Origin: Phyto melanocephala
Taxonomy: Eukaryota; Arthropoda; Insecta; Diptera; Rhinophoridae
DNA: 64,000 nucleotides
Assembly (NCBI GenBank): GCA_941918925.1
Contig: OW799234.1
Span: forward strand, 75,908,543-75,972,542
Direction: 5' to 3'
The position numbers and the translations under genes were made by a program. Under the pieces are notes generated by a model that saw only the letters and a program-made list of their open reading frames with translations, searched no databases and was not told the origin of the DNA. Numbering within the stretch: the first letter of the stretch is position 1; every line of letters begins with the position of its first letter. Of the stretch, positions 22,610-33,500 are shown in pieces.

Positions 22610-23453
22610 AACTAAGAAAACTATATTCGTCAGTGCCGAATTTTTTATACCCACTACCAATTTGATGTACTTTTATAGCTCAGAATTTATTATTTTGTTA
22701 TTAATAGTAATCGCTATGGAATAATCTCTTTATGCTAAAATATGTATCACTTTCTTTGTATAACTTCGATATGCTAGCAAAATGTTTTCGTAATTTTAGC
22801 CCTTCAATGAAAGTGGCCGTTAATGTAGGCGCGTCACTAAAGTTTCTGCTAATAAATACATCTTACATATTTCAATATAGTCCTTTATTCTTTCAAAATC
22901 TTTATTTATAGGGAAATTATTTGAATTTGAGTTAAAACGTTGTATGGTAGGTGGGCGTAAAAGTGGGCGTGTAATATTTATTTTCCATTAGTAGAAAGCC
23001 TTCGACCAAAAAGCAATGGTTGCAAAATTTCAGAATCATACATCTAATTTTGCCAGTTTTATTACGTTTTAAATTTTGAATATACCGAAAAATACACTGC
23101 GCGATATTAACTTTCATACGTTTTGATATATAACTTCTTTCCTAATTCACGAATTTTGGCCACTTTTCTACGTCATTGCATTTGGACACAATTCGGTTTT
23201 GCTCGATGTTAAAAGGACACGGTTTTTTCGACCTACTCTTGCATTATTAGCTATAAATCTTTTCCTAATATTCCGATTAAGATCATTTTCAATACCAAAC
23301 AAACCTTGTGTTTAAGAAAGATCCTGGCAAAATTTAAGCCCCCTAGCTTTTACGGTGCGACCTCTATCGTGCTTTCAACAAACCGACAGACGGACGGACA
23401 TAGCTAGATCGTCATAAAATCAAACCCCGATTCAGAATATATATACGTTATGG
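22610..23453 (-). mobile_element. Type I Helentron without MITE cargo, 5' truncated
   Basis: The hairpin relic TTCGTCAGTGCCGAA is near 22625. ATCTCTTTATGCTAAAATAT and CACTTTCTTTGTATAACTTC (22749-22768) follow: this is the empty form of the site that holds the mariner MITE in three other copies. It ends abruptly at ATATATATACGTTATGG without the TATACCC terminus and passes directly into type II sequence. Confidence 0.75.
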
Positions 23454-23457
23454 TATA

Positions 23458-23760
23458 AAAAAAAGCAGTCGTGATTATTTTTTCATATCTCAGATAGTAA
23501 TTAAGCGATTACGCTGATTTCTTACACGAATCCGCTCATAAATATTTCTAATATTTTGATGTCTTACACGGGTATTGGCGATGACGAGGGGCCTAAAAAG
23601 TTTCAACATACACACGGACAGACGGACATACTGACAATGCTAAGTCGACTTCCCTATTGATTAAGTTTCAGAAAATATATACTTTGTGCGATCCGAAATG
23701 ATAATTTCAGAAATTTCACACGAAATGACAAACCTCTTATACTGTCGTGTGAAGGGTATA
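23458..23760 (-). mobile_element. Type II Helentron 5' third
   Basis: The minus-strand order is TATACCCTTCACACGACAG, ACAAACCTC, CATAAAG-like words, GTCCGTCTGTCCGTGTG and GAGATATGAAAA. It has the 5' terminus but stops before the tRNA-like block. It abuts the truncated type I element at 23453. Confidence 0.7.
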
Positions 23761-23917
23761 TAAACAAACCGCTGATTGGATAAGAGCAACTTATTAACCT
23801 ACAACGTTCTCGGGTTTTTATTTTTTAAAACATTTTAAACCAGATGAAACTTCGAACTATTTATTTAGAGCTAAAATGTATCGCCGTATTCATTTAAAAT
23901 ATCTTAGTTTTATTGAG

Positions 23918-23960
23918 AGCTTATTTGACAAATTTCTATACAACATCTGTCAAATAAGCT
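23918..23960. repeat. Hairpin with perfect 13-bp stem
   Basis: Arms 23918-23930 and 23948-23960. The loop TTCTATACAACATC resembles sequence near 3415-3435, so it may be the centre of an old palindromic MITE. Confidence 0.6.
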
Positions 23961-26090
23961 TTTAATAAACCTCATATATATTTTTTGAATACTGAAGACA
24001 AAAATTAAGTTTGACATAGGCAGACAAATTATTAAAAAATTTGTACCTTTATAAATTGTATAAAAAACCAGCTGCTTAGATACGAGATCCTAATTTATCT
24101 GCCTTCTGCTAATCTAAACTTTATATAAATGTGCTAGCAAGCATTGTAGAAAAATACCACGCAAGTTTATTATTAGTGACATGATTAAAATACATTTTTG
24201 CCCATTTTAACAATACCATTGGCTGGTAACCATCCATAAAATGTTGCTTTTGTATACACTTTTTTCAAAACTCTTTCTGATACAACAAATCTCCTCCAAA
24301 GTTGCAAAAAAACTTAAATTGGTTACACTAATAAACAAAAATTCACTGCAATCCAGCAGTGTTTAAGAAACAAATGGTAAAAAAAATAAATTTGGCGGCG
24401 TGCGAAACATTTATCCCGTATGCCATTTGCGGAAGCTTTAATGCCACCAACGATAAGAACAGCAACAAAACAAAAACACGATTTTTTTTTGTTGGTCCCC
24501 TAAATCCCAGTTAAAGTTAACAAGTATCATTTAACATTTGTTTTTATTTATTTTTTTGTTTGTTTTTACTTGATTATTTGTAAAAGCTTTTAAAACTGAT
24601 GTTTATTTTTTTCGTTAATAAAACATGTTGTTTGTGATTGCCTGATGTTGCTGCTGCTGAACTCATCTGCTTTGAGACTATATAAGTGAAGTTTAACTCA
24701 GATTAACAACAATGATCTGGGTGTTGTAATACTAGGGTTTCTTTTAGGAAAGATTGTTAAAATATTTTTTGAATAGCATATTCGAAAATTTTGTTTATAT
24801 CGTTTTTACATTTTGGTTTATTTTTTTTAATTGTTTACAATGTATGATGATGTATGTCGCTGTATATAAATATTAAATATTATTCTATTGTTAAAGATTT
24901 AAGTTTATTAATTAAATAATTTTTTTATTCGAACTTTAAGGCTTATATTCATAAAAAAGAAGATGTATTTTAAATATATTTTAGGAAAATTTTGCATGAA
25001 AATTTTTAAATAAAATGCATTTCAAACTCGTTTTGAAATTTTATGAATATAGGGTAAGTCTGATTAACATTTTTGCAGGCGATTTTCACCAATAGGTCTT
25101 TTGTCCCAGACAATATCCACACGTGCTAAATAAGGGCTATTGTCATTATTTACAGCGTGGCCCATATAATTTTGGTTCTAGAACATACTAGTATTATTGT
25201 TGTAGCAAATGTAGAACATTGTTTATCTAAATAATTATGGCAGTGTTAACATAAATTGTTAAAGAAGACCAGTAGTACAACATAATGCGTCGTGTATATG
25301 CCATATTCACTTTGATAATAATGTGCATAACAATAAGTATAGTAATACATAAAATACCCCAAAATTTTAGTATATTGTAATGAATCTATATAAGTAAGCC
25401 CGGTTTATTTTATGGAAATAAAACAACGCTAAAAAAAGTATAAATGTTATATCATGATGGTGATGATAGCAGTGAAGGCAACCTTAAAGTTTAATCAACA
25501 TTTGAATCAAATAAAAAATAAATATTTTCTTGAGTTAGTAGTTAACATAATAGTCACAATTAAATATCTGCAAAAAGTTATTGCTGACAAACAAAATATA
25601 GCAATAGCTGATAAAAGCTACTTGCAAATTGTCAGCGATTCAGGCAATAAGTTCTTATCCTTTTTTTTAATATCTTTTTAAAGAACTTTACAAATCTGTA
25701 CTATAAATAGCTGTGATCTAAAATAAGCAAAATAAAATATCTAAAATGCTGTCAAATTAGTCGATCTTGGGTGTAAATAAGAATTACCAAAGCGAGACAT
25801 AATGCGGAATGTATTCTTCTATTGTTGCGCGAGATGCGTATATTGCACAGTGTTACAGTACTATTTTAGCTAAATGATCTCAATTTAATTTTTAGGAACA
25901 GAAACCCACTGGTCTTACACTTCTTCTCACGATAATATATTTAACAAACTTAAGCCCTCATTGACGGCTTATTTACTAGAACTTGAGTAAGAGCGGCGTT
26001 ATTCTCAGTAGAACAAACTTAACAAGATCTTTTTGTACTTCTTCTGTAAGAGATTTGGTCAATTGGCATAAGAATACCGGAAAAAAACGC

Positions 26091-26130
26091 CAAAATTCAC
26101 GTTGGACTAGCAAAATTCACGTTGGACTAG
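26091..26130. repeat. Perfect 20-bp tandem duplication
   Basis: CAAAATTCACGTTGGACTAG occurs twice back to back. No role is evident. Confidence 0.95.
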
Positions 26131-27477
26131 CATTACTGAATCGATAGTAAATAGTCTTTATCCATCCGTCCGTTCATCAATCTGACCATTTGCTTGGCTT
26201 CTTCAATTACGTAAAAACACAACGACACAACGTTTGACACAATTTTAATCGAATAGTAAATACTAAGTGATGCTCTAAATTAAAAAAATTAGTCTTTAAC
26301 AAAAATTTAACAAGCATACATATAGAGATATTGAAATACTTTGGGACAGTATTTTAATGCTCCGTGTTATTTTGGCAATTGTAATGGGAGTGATTTAGAG
26401 GCCAAGCTATAAAGGAGATATAATTGTAATCACTCAATTATAATGATTAAAATTAAGGGTTTATGCGAACAAAAGAAAGGAGAATTGTTATTTTTTTTTC
26501 TTATATTACTAATTACTTAATGTTCGACAATAAATAGACAGTAGTGTTGGTATGATATTTCTCTGTAGTTAGTGATCAGCATAAAGGTTGAATAGAAAGT
26601 GAAGTTTAAATTCTGTATTTAGGTTTTAAGATTTCATTTTCATTTATTAAATTTCCTTTCGGTCAAAAGCTTTTTTTAAGTGTAACCATAGATTTTCCAC
26701 TTAAATATATATAAAATAATTAATTCATTGTTTATTTTTTATTCAATTTTTTGCCTTTAATTTAAATCATAAATATTATTTAAATTTTTGGGTGTCCAAA
26801 TGTTCTTTGGACAGGCATAGTTATAACTAAAAAGTTGGTGATAAAAACCAATGTGATAAGGTTGTGTAAATAACTGTAAGTTAAACTTTCCATGAAATGT
26901 ATTTATTTTATTTACTTTATTTTATTTAAACTGTTCAAATTAGGTTGTAATTTAATTTACTTTTTGTTTCCTATAATTTTCGGAAAAAAATTAATTATAT
27001 TTTGTACTAACTAGTAACACAAACCTAGAAATTAGAAACCCTATCCATTGTCAATCTAATATTATTCTCGTCTGGAAACGGTTAAAAATGCTTGAATGTA
27101 TTTTTTTGCCTAAAACAATTTAAGAGATTTTGTGTTTGTGTGCTTGTATATCTGTGTGGCATTAACTGGTCGCATTGGGATAAAGTCACAACATTTTATT
27201 AATGTTGATTTAAAATTATGGCCATGTTGAATGATTTTTAATGGCAAAACATTTGTTACATGTTAAAAAGGTTGCTTTTAGTAGAAATATGAAATTTAAT
27301 TTTTCGTAAAATATTTTTAAACCATTTTGCATTATATTTATTTTATATTTTATATTTGTTTAAAAGCTCTTTTTTCTCTAAAGCAACATTTATTTGATCT
27401 AGTAAGTTAAATGTTTAAATTAGGTTGAAATGTAATTTGCAATTGACTATAAACTTTATTATTAAGAAGCTACAAAC

Positions 27478-27812
27478 ATTTTCTAACCGCTGTCTTAGAA
27501 ATATTTTCCGAATATGGTGGCCCAGAGTGATCTCTAACCAACAACTCTACAAATCTACAAACGAAATCCCAATCGATATAGAAATTTAAAGGAGAAAGTG
27601 GAGTTGGATTGGTTATTTATTAAGAAAGTATGTCAAGGAAACATGCAGATCTGCTCTATGGTGGAACCCTCAAGGAACCAGAATCCAAGGAAGACCAAAA
27701 ACAAACACAAATAACGAAATCCGCCAAATGAATACATCATGGAGCGAACTAAAACAACTATCTAAAAACAGGAATGATTACCGTACTTTCGCAATGGCCC
27801 TACGCTCCACAT
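27478..27812 (+). pseudogene. RTE-like LINE C-terminal coding relic
   Basis: One frame reads NRCLRNIFRIWWPRVISNQQ, then IPIDIEI, an in-frame TAA near 27590, and RRKWSWIGYLLRKYV, CRSALWWNPQGTR, GRPKTN, SWSELKQLSKNRNDYR and FAMALRST. This matches the typical end of RTE-type reverse transcriptase proteins (RCLRRIL..WP..ISN..L, RRKW.WIGH.LR, WNPQG.R..GRP, W..LK..A..R..WR...). Only one stop interrupts about 110 residues, so it is not very old. No 5' part of the element is present. Confidence 0.75.
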
Positions 27813-27828
27813 AGAGCCAAAGGAATTA

Positions 27829-27847
27829 TATATATATATATATATAT
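27829..27847. repeat. (TA)n microsatellite
   Basis: A short run of TA repeats directly after the RTE relic. Such simple repeats often end RTE insertions. Confidence 0.8.
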
Positions 27848-28227
27848 AAACTTAATTGCAAGCCACTGAAAGATAATGTTAAACAATTAATATACTAGAA
27901 GAAATATGAGAAGCCATTGAAGCTGACTTCATTTGTACACTATTTGACCACCTATTCTCCTATTTGCACAATTTTAAGTCACAATATCGAAGATATCAAT
28001 CACTAATTTTTAGAGAAATTATACAATACCTAAGTGAGATAAAAACCTTTGTGATGACTTAGGGCTGTAGTACAGGAAATCTAACAAGTAAGAGCACTAT
28101 ATTCGGCTGTGCCGAATCTTCTATACCCACCACCAATTTTGTGTACATTTAAAGCACAATATTTATTATTTTGTTAATCATTATGGAATAATCTCTTTAT
28201 AATAAAATATGTATCACTTTCTTTATA

Positions 28228-28843
28228 AAGGGTGGTTAAATTTTAAGTGACCATGTTGAAGGTGAACTACACCTAGTCTTTAAATTTGTTTTCTGCATTT
28301 CACTTGACATTTCTCAATTTCAAACTTACTCAATTTGATCCGTGGAAAGATACGTAAATGAGCAACGTTTTAAAGTTATTCAGGTTTTTTATAAAAATGG
28401 GCGTTCAAATCAAAATGTATTTTGTGCACTTCGTAATTCTTTTGTTCAACATAATCGTTCAAATTCGTCCACAATCGGGAGAATTGTAAAAAATATTTAA
28501 ATTTCTGCAAAACAGGTCTGTATAAAATATTAGAAAATCATGAATGCCTTCTTAGTACGTTGAATGGGAACCACTGCTGGTTTTTGCGATAGTGTGGCAA
28601 AAGAGCAGTCAACCTAGCCTCATCATCATGCCCAACAATTGAGCATCAACATTGTCATTGAAAATTTGGACCATCAGATAGAGGAGTGGCGCCAAGGATG
28701 GGGGGGTCATTTGGCCGATATTCTGTTAAATACATAATTGAACCATACAAATATTATAATTATAAAAAGAAATACTAATAATATCCTAAATAATTTGTGT
28801 TTTATTTAAATTCAACATCGGTCCTTAAAATTTACCCACCCTT
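28228..28843 (+). mobile_element. Mariner-derived MITE, copy 2
   Basis: Ends AAGGGTGGTTAAATTTTAAG and CCTTAAAATTTACCCACCCTT, with TA flanks. The transposase remains are SNQNVFCALRNSFVQHNRSN with RENCKKYL in another frame near 28400-28500. The C-terminal end NLDHQIEEWRQGWGGHLADI, with its stop, is near 28666-28733. About 600 bp: an internal deletion product of a mariner about 1.3 kb long. Confidence 0.82.
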
Positions 28844-28999
28844 TATAACTTCGATATGCTACTAAAATGCTTTTGTAAATGTAGTCTCTTAATGAAAGTG
28901 GGCGTAAAGAAGGCGTGTCAATAAAGTTTCTGCTAATAAAAACAACTTAGATATTTAAATATGGTCCTTTATTTTCCCAAAAACTTTGTCAATAGAGTA

Positions 29000-29900
29000 A
29001 TAACATGAATTTAATATAAACCATTATATGGAAGGTAGGCGTCCAAGTGGGCGTGTCACCTAAACTTTTTGGCACAACAATAACATTGACTAGAAGGATA
29101 TACGTAGCAAATTTGATCATCATACCTCTAATTTTGGCGGTTTTATGAGCTTTTAAATTTCATTAAAGGTAGATTACGTGAAAAGTGGGCGTTATAGTAG
29201 GCGTGTCAAAGTTATTTTTGCGAATGAGTACAACTTAGGTGTTTCAATATAGCCCTTTATAATTCCAAAATATTTATTAATAGAGAAATTATATGAATTT
29301 TGAGTAAAACGTTATATGGGAGGTGGGCGTAAAAGTGGGCGTGGCACCTTAGTTTTCTGGCACAGTAATGACAATGCCTAAAGGGATATACGTAGCAAAT
29401 TTGATCATCATATCTTTAATTTTTTGCGGTTTTATAAGCATTTAAATTTCATTAACGGTAGATAACGTGAAAAGTGGGCGTTATAGTAGTCGTGTCAAAG
29501 TTATTTTTGTGAATGAGTACAACTTAGGTGTTTCAATATAGCCCTTTTTAATTCCAAAATATTTATTAATAGAGAAATTATATGAATTTTAGGTAAAACG
29601 TTATATGGGAGGTGGGCGTAAAAGTGGGCGTGGCACCTAATCTTTTTGGCACAACAATAACATTGATTAGGAGGATATTCGTAGCAAATTTGATCATCAT
29701 ACCTCTAATTTTGGCGGTTTTATAAGCTTTTAAATTTCATTAACGGTAGATAACGTAAAGAGTGGGCGTTATAGTAGGCGTGTCAAAGTTATTTTTGCGA
29801 ATGAGTACAACTTAGGTGTTTCAATATAGCCCTTTATAATTCCAAAATCTTTATTAGTAGAGAAATTATATGAATTATGAGTAAAACGTTATATGGGAGG
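29000..29900. repeat. About 288-bp tandem modules inside Helentron
   Basis: Successive modules begin at AAAGTGGGCGTTATAGTAGG (29182, 29471, 29759). Each carries GAATGAGTACAACTTAGGTG, TTTCAATATAGCCCTTT, AAACGTTATATGGGAGG and GTGGGCGTAAAAGTGGGCG. Equivalent modules occur twice in 16685-19407 and three times in 56112-58528. Confidence 0.85.
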
Positions 29901-30789
29901 TGGGCGTAAAAGTGGGCGTGGCACATTGATTTTGCGTTACAAAAAAGCGTCTTACCAAAAAACAAAGTGTGCAAAATTTCAGAGTCGTACATCCAATTTT
30001 GTTGCTTTTATGATGTTTTTGTTTTTAAATATACCGAAAAATACACTGTGCGGTATAAATTTTCGTACATTTTGATCGATAACCATTCTCCTAATACATA
30101 GATTTAGATAATTTTCGGGGAAAAATATTGTTTTTACTCAGGAAATATCTATTCGAAGTTTCATGAGTCTACGTTAATGCGTTTGGACACAATTCCATTT
30201 TATTCGATGTTTGAAGGACACGGTTTTTTCGACCTACTCTTGCTTTTCGAGCTATAACTCTCTTCATAATATTCCGATTTAGCCCATTTTCAATACGAAA
30301 CAAACCTTGTCTATAAGAAAGATTCTGGCAAAATTTGAGCCCCTTAGCTTTTTCGGTGCGACCTCTAACGTGCTTTCAACAGACGGACAGACGGACGGAC
30401 ATAGCTAGATCGTCATCAAAACGAACCCTGATTCAGAATATATATACTTTATGGGGCCTAAAATGGATATTTCGATGTGTTACAAACGGAATGACAAAAT
30501 GAATATACCCCCACCATTTTTTTGGTGGCGGGTATAAAAAGCCACGTACGCATGTGGCTGTGATGTATTATTGACGTCATCATAAAGCATAAATGTAGCA
30601 GCTTCGGCCAGATGTGTTTCAATTTCACTACGACTTTTTTAAAAAATTTAAACAAATTGCTGAACATTTAAGCTAAGAGTTATTACATAATAAAAGAGTT
30701 AAATATAATAAAAGTCACTTTCGTATCAAGATGAATTTAATACTCAAAATGAATTCAGTTCATTAAAAATAAACAGCAAATATTAAGTC

Positions 30790-31058
30790 TGATATAGTTC
30801 TGTGTGTTGGAGCCAAAAGGGCCAATGTCAATATATTTACTTTTGAGAAAATTTGAATTGAACTTTACCTTTTATAGGTGCTTTCATAGTGACATTGGCC
30901 AGCATTTTATTTATAAAGCTGTTTTGGGTTAAGTATGACTTTAGCTGTTTTACCATAAAGAAATAGAGCAAGAAAACAAAGCCATTGCAATGATTAACTC
31001 AAAAGAGCAAAAAAGTGACATTGACCCTTTTAGCTCGAAGCCACAGAGTTATACTGAA
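30790..31058. repeat. Imperfect inverted repeat, possible MITE
   Basis: TTGGAGCCAAAAGGGCCAAT (30808 on) is matched by the complement of ATTGACCCTTTTAGCTCGAA (31020-31039), about 22 of 25 positions. The arms extend outward with lower identity to about 30790 and 31058. A third copy of the core GTGACATTGGCC is inside (30890-30901). No target duplication was assigned. Confidence 0.5.
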
Positions 31059-31708
31059 ATAAATTAAATTATCGTTGCAACATTTGATTTTTTATATATA
31101 TGAATTTTTATTCGGGTAGCATCAATACTACTTTCTATTTAACGATTTGCTGGATAGAGTTCCAATACCAGTCATTAAAGATAAAACGAATTATATTGTA
31201 GATATTTTTGATTGTGAGGTACAAATTAAAATTCCAGTTTCAGGTCGAAAAACTTCATGTAACCTTGTAACTAATTGTTCACCACAACAAAAGTTAAACG
31301 AATTGAAGGCAGAAGCTCTTTAAACTTTAATCGCAAATCGATTGGGATCGCAATCAGAATTTTCAATATGAGAAACTTTTTATCGTCGAGTAGATTACAT
31401 CACCCATTATTTTTACCAGCTCCCAGCATGTTAGGTTGCATGGTTTAGGCTTCTTTAAACCTTTGAACATAAATTTTTAGCTAGACAGATCAAATAAAAA
31501 TCAGTAACAAAAGTTGATTGCTTCGTATTCGTTGGTTGCACTGGTGATAGATTAATACGAATATTGTCAACCATAGTATGTTGCTCTTTGATTATGCTTA
31601 CCACAACCATGTTTTTTTTCGCATGTAGTTAAGATTTTTATCTGTCTGAATATTAATGCTCATTCGTGTTTTGATTTAACCCTTTTGTCTGCAACCGCGT
31701 ATATTTTT
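31059..31708. other. Unidentified spacer with one coding-like stretch
   Basis: From 31120 to 31320 one plus frame is open for 67 codons without an ATG start and reads like protein (FNDLLDRVPIPVIKDKTNY, VDIFDCEVQIKIPVSGRKTS, NELKAEAL). It closes at TAA 31321-31323. I recognise no family. It may be a relic of a mobile element or chance. Confidence 0.3.
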
Positions 31709-33500
31709 ATACCCGCCAACAAAAAAATGGTGCGGGTATATTAATTTTGTCATTCCGTTTGTAACACTTTGAAACATTCATCTTGAACCTTTTAAAGTAC
31801 ATATTTTCCGAGTCGGGGTTTTATTTTATGACGATCTAGTTATTTTATAAATTTTGCCAGAATCTTTCCTATGCACAAGGTTTGTTTGGTAATGAAAATG
31901 GGCTAAATCGGAATATTAGAAAAAGAGTTATAGCTCGTAATGCAAGAGGAGGTAAAAAACAATTCTATGCAACATCGAATAAAAGTCAATTGTGTCCAAA
32001 CGGATTAACGTAGAGCCATGAGATGTATATGTATGTATATTTCCTGAGCAAAAAGCATATTTTACCCTGAAAATTGCTTAAATCTTTGCATAAGGAAAGG
32101 AGTTATGGATCAAAATGTACGAAAATTTATACCGCAAAATCAATTTGAAAATAAAATGAACATAAAACCAAACTTTGGCATTGTGTTTGCTATGCCAAAA
32201 TATTTTTCAATCTCCAAAGTCCACATAAAAATAAAGCAGCAGAAATAAGGCCATGACTTCATCATATTATCCTTCCTCACAAAATGAAAAGAGCCCAGCG
32301 GTAATGATCCCCATATGTGCTATTGAAGAATAAGCTATTAAATTCTTTATATCATCTTGAGAACAGTAATTAGATAAATGATCCTGAAATTTTGCAAACA
32401 TTGATTTTTGGTCAAAGGTTTTACACTAATACTACATTTACACCTACACAAAATCTAGTACTTAAGGGATTTTGAGCGAAATCTACCAGATTTCCCATAC
32501 AAAATGAAATCTACTTCACCACTAGATTTTGGCAAAATCTACTGAAAATATAGTACTACTTCGTGATGCAACTGTGGTTTTTATTAAATTGTACTAAAAT
32601 ATACTACGCTGCACACAGAAAAATTCAATCATAATATATAAGGTGGTTGCAATTGCACAAGTACTTTATTGCTAACATTTTTTTTTATATGGAGTTTGAA
32701 TTTTGGAGAAGTAGAGCATAGAGAGCCTCTCAGACCACCTTGTAAATAAGTATATTGTTTTTAAAACGAAATCTTGCAAAATGTCAAAAAACAGTGGTAT
32801 AAACGGTTTAAATTTTAATAAAGATTTTAAATCAAATCTACTAGATTTCGCTTAGGTGTAAATGTAGTATAACAGAAAATCAATTTGTCACGCTCACTTT
32901 TACGCCCACCTCCCATATAACGTTTTGTCTCAAATTACTATAATTTCTCTATGAATAAAGATTTTAGAATAATAAAGGACTCTATATTGAAATATCTGAG
33001 TTGAGTTTATTAGCAGAAATTATTCCAACGCGCCTACTAAAACACCCACTTTTCACTTAATCTACGGTTAATAAAATTTAAAAGCTCATAAAACCGACAA
33101 AATTATAGGTATGATGATAAAGTTCATATAGCTTTCTAGTCAATGTGATTGTCTGCAGAAAAATTAAGGTGACACGCCAGCTTTAACGCCTATCTCACAT
33201 AGAACGCTTCATCCTAAATTCACATAATTTCTCTATGGACAAAGTTTTTGGAAGAATATGGGACTTTGTATTGAAACTACTTTGATGTATCTACTTTAAC
33301 GCCCACTTTCATTGAAACACTAAATTTTCGAAAATATTTGAATAGCATATCAAAGTTTTACAAAGAAAATGATATACATTTTAGTATAAAAAGATTATTC
33401 CATAGCGATTACTTATAACAAAATAATAAATTTTGTGCTATAAAAGTAAATCAAATTGGTGGTGGGTATAAAAAATTCGGCAGTTACAGATACAAGTGTT
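31709..33500 (+). mobile_element. Type I Helentron containing a TAA-flanked MITE
   Basis: It starts TATACCCGCCAAC. The 5' third (AAGGTTTGTTTGGTAATG, AGAGTTATAGCTCG) and the later modules (CCACCTCCCATATAACGT, ATTATTCCATAGCGATTACT, AAATTGGTGGTGGGTATAAA) are present. The 3' hairpin is decayed (TTCGGCAGTTACAG). At the mariner-MITE site it is empty (TTACAAAGAAAATGATATAC on the complementary sense). It is interrupted by the MITE 32430-32869. Confidence 0.75.
32430..32869. mobile_element. PIF/Harbinger-like MITE with TAA duplication
   Basis: The ends are TACTACATTTACACCTA and its complement TAGGTGTAAATGTAGTA, continuing imperfectly as AAATCTAGTA. TAA stands on both sides (32427-32429 and 32870-32872). 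The related Helentron at 56732 has the unoccupied sequence TTTTGTAACGGAAAATC, with TAA once, so TAA is the target duplication. A 3-bp TWA duplication is typical of PIF/Harbinger. The 440-bp interior has no coding capacity. Confidence 0.75.

Larger units (their letters stand above)
23763..27470. other. Long stretch without recognised gene
   Basis: Mostly AT-rich. A perfect 13-bp hairpin stem AGCTTATTTGACA / TGTCAAATAAGCT with a 17-base loop lies at 23918-23960. A 20-bp tandem duplication lies at 26091-26130. A relatively GC-rich patch at 24396-24470 (GGCGGCGTGCG, GCCATTTGCGGAAGC) has no clear coding pattern. The frame 25454-25681 has no recognisable domain. Confidence 0.4.
28085..30536 (-). 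mobile_element. Type I Helentron, large, with MITE cargo
   Basis: The minus-strand 5' end is TATACCCGCCACC (30536 downward). The 3' end has the hairpin TTCGGC-ACA-GCCGAA and CTCTTACTTG at 28085. It carries the mariner MITE (28228-28843) and three 288/289-bp modules with GTGGGCGTT at 29185, 29474 and 29762. The small frame 29893-30075 is the counterpart of 18749-18931. No protein-coding gene. Helentrons of this kind depend on a Rep/helicase protein supplied by autonomous relatives. Confidence 0.87.

Noticed and set aside
28900..29900. Regularly spaced repeats as a CRISPR-like array
   Set aside because: The units are 288 bp, almost wholly repeated without unique spacers, and belong to a eukaryotic Helentron.
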